Both the position numbers and the translations under genes were made by a program. From positions 1 through 27,933 of the forward strand of contig JADLCZ010000023.1 of assembly GCA_020846955.1 (NCBI GenBank): a DNA stretch of 27,933 nt, read 5' to 3'. The notes beneath the pieces are model-generated. The model searched no databases. It had not been told where the DNA came from and saw only the letters and a program-made list of their open reading frames with translations. Of this stretch, positions 15,330-22,143 are shown piece after piece (the first letter of the stretch is position 1; each line of letters opens with the position of its first letter). The DNA is from Candidatus Nomurabacteria bacterium (GTDB lineage: Bacteria > Patescibacteriota > Minisyncoccia > Phycocordibacterales > UBA9973).

Positions 15330-16001
15330 TTGAGAAAATCTGAAAACCGAGGACCGAGATCTAATAATGGATCTTACCTCAAAAGGCAAAAAGAACTTTT
15401 CAAGATATTTGAAAAGTTACAGAATTCGAAGCTAATTGAATCATTCAAAAAGCGTCCTACAGTTAAGGGTACTGATGTGCATGCATTTTCACTAAAACCT
15501 AAAAATATTACTGACGTGATACGTATCTATTTTGTTAAATCCTCAAAATTGTATGAGTTAACACTACAAGAAAGAAAGTCACATGAGTTAAGGATTAAAA
15601 TTGGTGATAAAGTTGTTCCAAATAAAATACTTTCTTTTGTTTCAGGTATCTTAAAACCACTAATTTTTGGTTTTAAGAACGAGAATGTTTTTTTGCGATG
15701 TTTTAATGAAGCAAAAAAGAGACTTTCAAAAAATAGTATTTCCCTTCAAACTGCTTCCACTAATGATGATAAAAGTGGAATTGATTTCTGGATTATCATC
15801 AACAAAAAAAAGATTCCACTTCAAATAAAGTACGTTTTTACTGATACTGATAAGCAGGAGTCAGTGTACTTTACAATTCCCACAATACTTTTTAAAACAG
15901 ATCGTTTTGGAAAATCGTTCGCAGACTACGAAGAGTTATACGAAAAGGTTAAAAGGATTGGAAGAGAATACTCAGAACTCAATAGAGTTCTCCATTTATA
16001 G
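15330..16001 (+). CDS. Unknown protein, possible PD-(D/E)XK nuclease fold
   Basis: 223 residues from a TTG start; no earlier ATG exists in the frame, so the start is uncertain. The N-terminus is strongly basic (KSENRGPRSNNGSYLKRQKE). The C-terminal part has KSGIDFWIIINKKKIPLQIK (about 149-168), a D...QxK pattern like the metal-binding core of PD-(D/E)XK endonucleases such as the Mrr-type GxD...xQxK. The mid-section (LFEL-type helices, VVPNKILSFVSGI) gives no motif. This is a weak, motif-only suggestion. No partner methylase of restriction type is nearby. A terminator follows the stop directly. Confidence 0.5.
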   Translation: MRKSENRGPRSNNGSYLKRQKELFKIFEKLQNSKLIESFKKRPTVKGTDVHAFSLKPKNITDVIRIYFVKSSKLYELTLQERKSHELRIKIGDKVVPNKILSFVSGILKPLIFGFKNENVFLRCFNEAKKRLSKNSISLQTASTNDDKSGIDFWIIINKKKIPLQIKYVFTDTDKQESVYFTIPTILFKTDRFGKSFADYEELYEKVKRIGREYSELNRVLHL

Positions 16002-16037
16002 AAAAGTCGTCAGGATTATATATTCTGCGACTTTTTT
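16002..16037 (+). terminator. Rho-independent terminator
   Basis: AAAAGTCG (16002-16009) pairs with CGACTTTT (16028-16035); CAG/CTG continues the stem after a bulged T, leaving an 11-nt loop, and a T-run follows. Confidence 0.75.
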
Positions 16038-16039
16038 GT

Positions 16040-16045
16040 TATAGT
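16040..16045 (+). promoter_or_regulatory. Candidate -10 box of mnmA
   Basis: TATAGT, 15 nt before ATG 16061, immediately after the terminator T-run. No clear -35. Confidence 0.4.
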
Positions 16046-16060
16046 ACCAATGTAAATAAA

Positions 16061-17326
16061 ATGATAAAAGAAAAAAATAAACAACTAGTATTTGTAGGAG
16101 TCCCCCCGAAGGAAAGAATACTTCCTACGGGGCAGGCTGGCGGAGATAAACCTCTAGTTTTTGTTGGTGTGTCTGGAGGTGTCGATAGTTCCGTATCGTT
16201 AGCGTTACTTAAAGACGCCGGATACGATGTTGTAGGAGTCTTTATACGTACATGGACACCTAATTTTATAGAGTGTACATGGCGTGATGAGCGACGTGAT
16301 GCTATGCGTGTATGTGCACACCTAGATGTGCCATTTCTTGAATGCGATGCTGAAGAGGCCTACAAGAAAGGTGTAGCCGACTACATGATAGATGAATACA
16401 AAAAAGGCAACGTACCGAATCCTGATGTAATGTGCAATCGCGAAGTGAAATTCGGGATATTCTGGCAGTTTGCCAAAGAGCGTGGTGCAGATTTTATCGC
16501 TACTGGCCACTATGTGCAAAATATGTATAACTTCTCAGAAAAATATCTTTCCAAGCCCACTCGGTCTCTCCTGCGGAGACCTCGCTTAGTCCTCGACGCT
16601 TCGTTGTCAAGAGAAGTACTCTTGACAACACCAAGCTTCGCACCTGCGGAGGCTATGAAAGATAATTTTCTGATGCGTTCACCTGACCCCTCGAAAGATC
16701 AATCATATTTCCTTTGGACTTTGACACAGGAAGATTTAGCCCATACACTTTTCCCAATTGGGTATTTGCACAAAACCGAAGTTCGTAAATTAGCAGAGAA
16801 ATATAAATTACCTACAGCTACAAAAAAAGATAGCCAAGGAGTGTGTTTCTTAGGTCCACTTGATATGAAAGATTTCCTAAAGCATTATATTGAAAGTAAA
16901 TCAGGTGATGTTGTGGATACAAATGGCAAAGTAATTGGCAATCACGACGGTGCAATATTTTTTACTCTTGGAGAGCGACATGGATTTAATATTACAGAGA
17001 AAGGTACGACAGATGAGCCGTATTATGTAGTGGCAAAAAATATAGAGAAAAACATTTTAATAGTATCTCATAATAAAAATGAGTATCAAAAAAATAATAA
17101 TGAAATAGAATTGGAAAAAGTAGTGACAAGAGGGGAATTGGGAATAGGTAAAAAGTACACTGCCCAAATCCGTTACCACGGTGAAAATTTGCCGATAATA
17201 ATTGTATCTCATACGAAAGATAAATTAACTATTAAATTTGAAAAATCTGACCCGACAGCCTCAAGCGGACAATCAGTGGTAATCTATGATGGTGATATAT
17301 GCCTTGCAGGTGGGGTAATTGTATAG
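16061..17326 (+). CDS. mnmA: tRNA-specific 2-thiouridylase MnmA with two palindromic inserts
   Basis: 421 residues against about 360 for typical MnmA. The PP-loop SGGVDSS is at 38-44. The two catalytic cysteines are in NPDVMCNREVKF (C125) and GVCFLG (C262). ATGHYV, KDQSYFLW and SVVIYDGDICLAGGVI complete the family pattern. It adds sulfur to U34 of Lys, Glu and Gln tRNAs. The excess length sits in two places. At the N-terminus, PPKERILPTGQAGG lies between two copies of LVFVGV. Between GHYV and KDQSYFL there are 59 residues where E. coli has about 18. Both inserts carry inverted repeats in the DNA and keep the frame and all active-site residues, so the enzyme is probably functional. Confidence 0.95.
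   Translation: MIKEKNKQLVFVGVPPKERILPTGQAGGDKPLVFVGVSGGVDSSVSLALLKDAGYDVVGVFIRTWTPNFIECTWRDERRDAMRVCAHLDVPFLECDAEEAYKKGVADYMIDEYKKGNVPNPDVMCNREVKFGIFWQFAKERGADFIATGHYVQNMYNFSEKYLSKPTRSLLRRPRLVLDASLSREVLLTTPSFAPAEAMKDNFLMRSPDPSKDQSYFLWTLTQEDLAHTLFPIGYLHKTEVRKLAEKYKLPTATKKDSQGVCFLGPLDMKDFLKHYIESKSGDVVDTNGKVIGNHDGAIFFTLGERHGFNITEKGTTDEPYYVVAKNIEKNILIVSHNKNEYQKNNNEIELEKVVTRGELGIGKKYTAQIRYHGENLPIIIVSHTKDKLTIKFEKSDPTASSGQSVVIYDGDICLAGGVIV
16085..16170. repeat. Palindromic insert with flanking direct repeats near the start of mnmA
   Basis: CTAGTATTTGTAGGAGT (16085-16101) recurs as CTAGTTTTTGTTGGTGT (16154-16170), 14 of 17 bases identical, exactly 69 nt (23 codons) away. Between them CCCCGAAGGAA (16104-16114) pairs with TTCCTACGGGG (16122-16132) with one mismatch, followed by GC-rich GCAGGCTGGCGGA. 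Confidence 0.7.
16563..16629. repeat. Palindromic insert in the middle of mnmA
   Basis: Two inverted repeats: GGTCTC / GAGACC (16563-16568 with 16576-16581), and a perfect 11-bp pair GTTGTCAAGAG / CTCTTGACAAC (16603-16613 with 16619-16629) around AAGTA. CTGCGGAG occurs at about 16571 and again at about 16644. Confidence 0.75.
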
Positions 17327-17338
17327 CATAATTATATA

Positions 17339-19096
17339 ATGGAAGCTCAAACAAAAAATTGCCAGAATTGTAAACAAGATTTCATCATAGAGTCAGAGGA
17401 TTTTAATTTTTACGAGAAAATCAAAGTTCCAACACCAACATTTTGTCCTGATTGTAGATTACAAAGGAGGATGTCTTGGCGCAACGAACGCTCACTTCAT
17501 AAAATGAAATGTTGCGTGCCTGGTCATAATGAAGATATTATTACAATGTATGATCCTGAAAAACCATACATTGTATATGATAATAAATATTGGTGGAGTG
17601 ATGAATGGGATCCTTGTGATTATGGTGCTGAATACGATTTTTCAAAATCATTTTTTATTCAATTTTCAGATTTATCACACAAAGTCCCTCAGGCTGCACT
17701 TTCAACACTAAATTCTATTAATAGTGAATATACCAATTATGTAGATGGTAATAAGAATTGTTACTTAATATTTGGTTCAGGTTGGAATGAAAATATTAGA
17801 TATGGAAATAAATTATTTTCATGTAAAGATTCTCAAGATTTACTAAATTGTACAAAATGTGAGCTTTCATATGAATGCGAGTCCTGCGCAGAATCTCATA
17901 GACTCTTTTATAGTCGGAATTCAAAGAATTGCACTGATTCATATTTGTTATATAACTGTAGAAATTGCATGAATTGTTTCGGATGTTCAAATTTAGTTAG
18001 TAAGTCATATTGTATATGGAATAAACAGTATGAGAAACAAGGGTATTTTGATGAATTAGAAAGATTAGGAATAAAATCCTACAAAAATTTGATTTCTTTA
18101 AAAGAAAAATTTATCAATGAAGTGTATCTTTCCTCTATTCACCGTTACGCAAATATTTTGAATTCAACAGATTGTACTGGTAATAATATTATTCATTCAA
18201 AAAACTGCAAAAATTGTTATGACATATGGCAAAATGCAGAAGATTCAAAATATTTGTACGCATCATTAGACATAAAGGATTCATATGATGGGATTGGAGT
18301 ATTTAAAAATGAACTTTCATATGAAAATGTAGACTGCAACATAGGTAGCAAGAATTTTGCTACTATAGTTGTGTACGATTCAAATAATATAGAATATTCT
18401 ATAAATTGTCATAATTGTAAATATTGTTTTGGTTGTACTGGCATTAGAAATAAACAATATTGTATATTAAATAAACAATACACTAAAGAGGAATATATTG
18501 AATTACTACCAAAAATAAAAGAACATATGGGTTTATTGCCATACATAGACAAAGTAGGCAGAGTATATAAATACGGTGAATTTTTTCCTGTTGACCTTTC
18601 TTGTTTTGGATATAATGAAACAATAGCTCAGGAATATTTTCCACTCACATTTGATGAAAATTTAAAATTTGGTTTTACTTGGAAAAAAAATATAGAAAGA
18701 AATTATAAAATTGATATAAAAGCTACAGACTTACCTGATTCAATTAATGATATAAATTTATTATTAAATAAAACAATAGAGTGTGAACATTTTCAAGATA
18801 AAACGCATGATTGTGACTGTGAATTTGCTTGTACAGAGGCTTATAAAATAACAGAAGAAGATATTAGTTTTCATAATAGATTGAAGATACCATTACCTAG
18901 GATGTGTCCAAATTGTAGACATTATTCAAGGCTTAAACAAAGAACACCGCTTAAATTGTGGCACAGAACCTGCATGTGCGATAAAGAAAATCACGAACAT
19001 ATAGGTGTTTGTACAAATGAATTCGAGACTTCTTATTCACCTGAAAGGCCTGAGATTATTTATTGTGAGAAATGTTATCAAGCCGAAGTTATGTAG
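17339..19096 (+). CDS. Cysteine-rich zinc-ribbon protein, paralogue 1
   Basis: 585 residues with 40 cysteines. The N-terminal module (CQNCKQDFIIESEDFNFYEK then KVPTPTFCPDCRLQRRMSWR) is a CxxC/CxxC zinc ribbon. The C-terminal module (ISFHNRLKIPLPRMCPNCRH, LKLWHRTCMCDKENHEH, IIYCEKCYQAEVM) repeats the same P-x-P-x-x-C-P-x-C-R pattern, so the two ends look duplicated. The middle has two copies of a Cys motif, NCRNCMNCFGCSNLVSKSYC and INCHNCKYCFGCTGIRNKQY, each before NKQY. There is no signal peptide or membrane span and no catalytic motif I know. The gene lies 12 nt after mnmA and before its paralogue. Function unknown; a metal or nucleic-acid binding role is inference. Confidence 0.8.
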   Translation: MEAQTKNCQNCKQDFIIESEDFNFYEKIKVPTPTFCPDCRLQRRMSWRNERSLHKMKCCVPGHNEDIITMYDPEKPYIVYDNKYWWSDEWDPCDYGAEYDFSKSFFIQFSDLSHKVPQAALSTLNSINSEYTNYVDGNKNCYLIFGSGWNENIRYGNKLFSCKDSQDLLNCTKCELSYECESCAESHRLFYSRNSKNCTDSYLLYNCRNCMNCFGCSNLVSKSYCIWNKQYEKQGYFDELERLGIKSYKNLISLKEKFINEVYLSSIHRYANILNSTDCTGNNIIHSKNCKNCYDIWQNAEDSKYLYASLDIKDSYDGIGVFKNELSYENVDCNIGSKNFATIVVYDSNNIEYSINCHNCKYCFGCTGIRNKQYCILNKQYTKEEYIELLPKIKEHMGLLPYIDKVGRVYKYGEFFPVDLSCFGYNETIAQEYFPLTFDENLKFGFTWKKNIERNYKIDIKATDLPDSINDINLLLNKTIECEHFQDKTHDCDCEFACTEAYKITEEDISFHNRLKIPLPRMCPNCRHYSRLKQRTPLKLWHRTCMCDKENHEHIGVCTNEFETSYSPERPEIIYCEKCYQAEVM

Positions 19097-19102
19097 TGGT
19101 AA

Positions 19103-19128
19103 CACTTTTTGACGATCGTCAAAAAGTG
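19103..19128. repeat. 26-nt perfect palindrome after zinc-ribbon gene 1
   Basis: Half-site CACTTTTTGACGA followed by its exact reverse complement, centre CGATCG. It begins 6 nt after the stop at 19096. There is no unpaired loop and no U-tract, unlike a terminator; it could be a protein-binding site or an RNA hairpin. Confidence 0.8.
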
Positions 19129-19167
19129 AGTAGGTTAAATTTATTAACAACAAGCAGTCATATATTT

Positions 19168-20931
19168 ATGGAAATAAAAACACATTTAAATAATTCAGTG
19201 CAAGTCTGTCAAAATTGTAAAAATGAGTTTAATATTACACAGGATGATTTTTCTTTTTATTCAAAAATTGATGTGCCTGCTCCCACATTTTGTTTTGATT
19301 GCCGTGCACAAAGAAGAATGATGTTCCGTAACGAGCGTGTGATGTATAAGCGGACAAATAATGCTCCTAATAAAAATAATGAACAAATTATTTCCATTCA
19401 CAATCCAGAAGCAGATGTAACTGTATATGATGACAGAACCTGGTGGAGTGACGCTTGGGATCCTATGGACTATGGTTTTGAGTATGATTTTTCTAAAACA
19501 TTTTTTCAACAGTTTAAACAATTGTATAGATCTGTGCCATTGATAAGTTTATCAGTGACAAATAATATGAACTGTACTTATTGTAATGTTTCTGAAGGCG
19601 ACAAGGTTTGTCATATGCTTTCTGGTTCAGAACACAACGAAGATACAATATACGGCAATAGAGTTGTAGAAAATAAACAATCAGGTGATCTATATATTGC
19701 ATTTCAAAATGAAGCTTGTTACGAGTTAACTAATTGCACAAAATGTTTTAAAACTTTGTATTCTATGAATTCCCAGGAGTGCTCAGATTCCTATTTTCTT
19801 ATGAATTGCAAGAACTGTATTGATTGTATTGGATGTATTAATCTTAGAAGTAAATCTAGGTGTATTTTTAATCAACAATATACAAAAGAGGAGTACGATA
19901 AATTAAAAAAGGAATTTAATTTAAATACAATAGATGGGGTTAGGAAATTTAAAGAGATGTTTGATGAATTTTCTAAAACCCAATTTTTTAGATATGCCAA
20001 TAATGTTAAATCTGAAGGTTCAACCGGGGATAATCTTGTAGGAGTTGCAAAATCACAAAATATTTTTGATTTCCAGGAAGCAGAAAATATAAAAAATTGT
20101 TTTTGGGGACTAAGAATGAAGGATTCCCAGGACGCAGGTCCGGGTGTGGGAATGGGATCAGAGCTTGTATATGATGTTGTTGATCAAATGGGAGGGCATG
20201 ATGTCTGTTTTACAAGTGTAGTTTACCACTCATTTAACGTAAAGTATTCTATCAATTGTCATTCCTCTACAAATTTATTTGGGTGCTATGGTTTACGTAC
20301 AAAAGAATATTGTATTTTCAATCGCCAATATTCTAAAAAAGAATATGAGGAATTGGTGCCAAAAATAATTGCCCATATGAAAGAAATGCCCTATGTAGAT
20401 AGTAAGGGTAGGATTTTCTCGTATGGTGAATTTTTCCCTTATGATATTTCACCATTTGCTTACAATGAGACAATTGCACAAGAATATTTTCCAATTTCTA
20501 AAGAGCAAGCTATTGATAAAGGATTTGAGTGGTATGAAAGAGAAGAGAGGAATTACCAAACAACAATAAAAAGTGGACAGATTCCTCAAACGATAGATGA
20601 AGTACAAGATACTTTTATAAATGAAATAATAGAATGCTCTGGAGGTGGTAATGCTGTCCGACAGTGTACCCAAGCATTTAAAATAATACCACAAGAATTA
20701 GAGTTATATAGAAAATTAAATGTTCCATTACCAGAGTTTTGTTATAATTGTCGGCACTATAATCGTCTACAAAAACGAAATCCTATGAAATTGTGGCATA
20801 GAGCTTGCATGTGTGATAGAGATAATCATGAACACCAGGGAAAGTGCCAGAATGAATTCGAGACGAGCTATGCTCCAAATCGGGAAGAAATTATTTTTTG
20901 TGAGAAGTGCTACCAAGCAGAAGTTATGTAG
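19168..20931 (+). CDS. Cysteine-rich zinc-ribbon protein, paralogue 2
   Basis: 587 residues from ATG 19168 (MEIKTHLNNSVQVCQNCKNE). The earlier in-frame ATG at 19072 overlaps gene 1 and would translate the palindrome, so it is rejected. It aligns end to end with paralogue 1: N-terminal VPAPTFCFDCRAQRRMMFRN, shared WWSD.WDP.DYGFEYDFSK, the Cys motif NCKNCIDCIGCINLRSKSRC, YGEFFPYDISPFAYNETIAQ, and C-terminal LKLWHRACMCD-type ribbon ending in the identical EKCYQAEVM. It has 30 cysteines; the second central motif has lost several (INCHSSTNLFGCYGLRTKEY), so the outer ribbons are better conserved than the inner cysteines. Function unknown. Confidence 0.8.
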   Translation: MEIKTHLNNSVQVCQNCKNEFNITQDDFSFYSKIDVPAPTFCFDCRAQRRMMFRNERVMYKRTNNAPNKNNEQIISIHNPEADVTVYDDRTWWSDAWDPMDYGFEYDFSKTFFQQFKQLYRSVPLISLSVTNNMNCTYCNVSEGDKVCHMLSGSEHNEDTIYGNRVVENKQSGDLYIAFQNEACYELTNCTKCFKTLYSMNSQECSDSYFLMNCKNCIDCIGCINLRSKSRCIFNQQYTKEEYDKLKKEFNLNTIDGVRKFKEMFDEFSKTQFFRYANNVKSEGSTGDNLVGVAKSQNIFDFQEAENIKNCFWGLRMKDSQDAGPGVGMGSELVYDVVDQMGGHDVCFTSVVYHSFNVKYSINCHSSTNLFGCYGLRTKEYCIFNRQYSKKEYEELVPKIIAHMKEMPYVDSKGRIFSYGEFFPYDISPFAYNETIAQEYFPISKEQAIDKGFEWYEREERNYQTTIKSGQIPQTIDEVQDTFINEIIECSGGGNAVRQCTQAFKIIPQELELYRKLNVPLPEFCYNCRHYNRLQKRNPMKLWHRACMCDRDNHEHQGKCQNEFETSYAPNREEIIFCEKCYQAEVM

Positions 20932-20934
20932 TGC

Positions 20935-20968
20935 TATACCATTTATCACGATCGTGAAAATGGGTATA
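20935..20968. repeat. Long near-palindrome after zinc-ribbon gene 2
   Basis: TATACCATTT-a-TCACGA pairs with TCGTGA-AAATGG-g-TATA, one bulge on each side, centre CGATCG. It starts 4 nt after the stop. Same position and same centre as the palindrome after gene 1, but different arm sequence. Confidence 0.7.
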
Positions 20969-20988
20969 TATTTGAAATTTCAAATAAA

Positions 20989-21016
20989 TTGACTTTTTGG
21001 GGTGATATGGTAATAT
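20989..21016 (+). promoter_or_regulatory. Promoter of the 151-residue protein gene
   Basis: TTGACT (20989-20994), 16-nt spacer, TAATAT (21011-21016). ATG follows at 21035. Confidence 0.55.
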
Positions 21017-21034
21017 TTAGAAAACTTAATAAGT

Positions 21035-21490
21035 ATGAAACAGAAAATAAAATTACTCACCTGGATAAGAACAAACTATCCAGAATTGTTTGAAGTATGT
21101 TTTTCTAACAAGAGACTAGATGGTACTAAAATTCTTGTCCCAGAAAATGAATCATTATCAAACACAGATTTTTTATCGGTTGTTAAAGCTGTAGGTATTT
21201 TTGAGGAAAAAATCCTAACCACCTATCTTACACAATTAATGCAAGGATTGCAGAATTTATTGGTAAATGAACCTGGTACTGAAAAATTCGAAGCTGAACT
21301 GAAAATTTGTGCTGAAGAAACTAAGGAGCATGAAAGAAGGAATGATAACTTTATGAAAACTTCCTTTTTTCCAGCATTAATCAGGGTTTATAATGATAAT
21401 GCATCAGATGATGACATTGTTCTAATCCAAGAGAGGTTTGTATCCTATGAAAAAATTCGTTTAGGAAATTTAAATGTTCACGCAAGTTAA
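21035..21490 (+). CDS. Unknown helical cytoplasmic protein
   Basis: 151 residues, starting MKQKIKLLTWIRTNYPELFE. It is rich in charged residues and predicted helical, with EAELKICAEETKEHERRNDN suggesting a short coiled segment. No membrane span, signal peptide or recognised motif. It has its own promoter and a strong terminator, so it is a single-gene unit between the zinc-ribbon pair and mgtC. I do not recognise the family. Confidence 0.65.
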   Translation: MKQKIKLLTWIRTNYPELFEVCFSNKRLDGTKILVPENESLSNTDFLSVVKAVGIFEEKILTTYLTQLMQGLQNLLVNEPGTEKFEAELKICAEETKEHERRNDNFMKTSFFPALIRVYNDNASDDDIVLIQERFVSYEKIRLGNLNVHAS

Positions 21491-21512
21491 TAGTAAAAAT
21501 ATTCTAATAAAG

Positions 21513-21537
21513 ACGGAAGCTTCGGCTTCCGTTTTTT
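21513..21537 (+). terminator. Rho-independent terminator with UUCG tetraloop
   Basis: 8-bp stem ACGGAAGC / GCTTCCGT closed by TTCG, followed by a T-run. This is the strongest terminator in the window. Confidence 0.93.
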
Positions 21538-21576
21538 ATATGCTTAATTAGTGTTTATTTTGTAAATCTATGATAT

Positions 21577-21613
21577 CCCCGTAGTAGAATTTTGCAGAAA
21601 TTTCACTACGGGG
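21577..21613. promoter_or_regulatory. Inverted repeat abutting the mgtC -10 box (candidate operator)
   Basis: CCCCGTAGT (21577-21585) and ACTACGGGG (21605-21613) pair across 19 nt and end directly at the TATAAT. The spacing covers the place of a -35 element, and the repeat lies upstream of the predicted transcript start, so it would act as DNA (protein-binding) more than RNA. Confidence 0.5.
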
Positions 21614-21619
21614 TATAAT
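21614..21619 (+). promoter_or_regulatory. -10 box of mgtC
   Basis: TATAAT with 6 nt to ATG 21626. With standard spacing the A of the ATG is the first transcribed base, i.e. leaderless. Confidence 0.6.
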
Positions 21620-21625
21620 TGAAGT

Positions 21626-22105
21626 ATGACAAATTTTTTTGATGCACAGACAGTAGATATTATTATTCGTTTAGGTATGGCATTGGTTTTCGGTATGTTT
21701 ATTGGTACAGAGCGAATTCTTGCTCACAAGACTGCAGGTATGCGGACTTACGCGCTTGTGGCCATGGGTTCTGCATTATTTATAATTATTTCTATTATTG
21801 TAACAAGTAGTTTCTCTGATAAAACTGTATTTGATCCAATGCGAGTAGCTGCTCAGATTATTTCTGCAGCTGGATTTATATGTGCTGGGCTTGTATTTGT
21901 ACGTAAAGACGGTATTACAGGATTGACATCATCTGCTGGATTGTGGGTCTCTGTTGGTATTGGAATGGCATGTGGATTCGGATTATTCAAATTGGCATTG
22001 ATTGGAACTATCTTTACACTATTTATTTTTATAGTTCTGTGGTTTGTGGAAGCAAGTTTCAAAAAATCTAAATTTTTTAGACAAATTGATAATCAAAAGG
22101 ACTAA
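21626..22105 (+). CDS. mgtC: MgtC/SapB-family membrane protein
   Basis: 159 residues, nearly all hydrophobic with about four to five spans. Family motifs are present: LGMALVFGMFIGTERILAHK (start of the MgtC domain), AGMRTYALVAMGSALF, DPMRVAAQIISAAGFICAG and GLTSSAGLWVSVGIGMACG. There is no C-terminal ACT-like cytoplasmic domain; it stops after FFRQIDNQKD, so it is the short form. MgtC proteins affect magnesium homeostasis and, in pathogens, inhibit the F-type ATP synthase; which role applies here is unknown. The gene has its own promoter with a nearby inverted repeat. Confidence 0.88.
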   Translation: MTNFFDAQTVDIIIRLGMALVFGMFIGTERILAHKTAGMRTYALVAMGSALFIIISIIVTSSFSDKTVFDPMRVAAQIISAAGFICAGLVFVRKDGITGLTSSAGLWVSVGIGMACGFGLFKLALIGTIFTLFIFIVLWFVEASFKKSKFFRQIDNQKD

Positions 22106-22126
22106 ATAGCCTACATACATATTTTC

Positions 22127-22135
22127 TGCTATATT
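22127..22135 (+). promoter_or_regulatory. Extended -10 box of alaS
   Basis: TGC + TATATT (22130-22135), 8 nt before ATG 22144. Predicted leader about 2 nt. Confidence 0.5.
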
Positions 22136-22143
22136 AAACATAT

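Noticed and set aside
17249..17275. DPTASSGQ segment of MnmA as a third palindromic insert
   Set aside because: It aligns with the normal family stretch before GQSVVxYDGD, its length is not increased, and no clear inverted repeat is present.
19072..19167. ATG 19072 as start of the second zinc-ribbon gene
   Set aside because: It overlaps gene 1 and would translate the 26-nt palindrome; the alignment with paralogue 1 begins at 19168.
17339..20931. CRISPR or DNA tandem-repeat array in the cysteine-rich genes
   Set aside because: The repetition is in the protein (Cys motifs); the DNA has no regularly spaced identical repeats.
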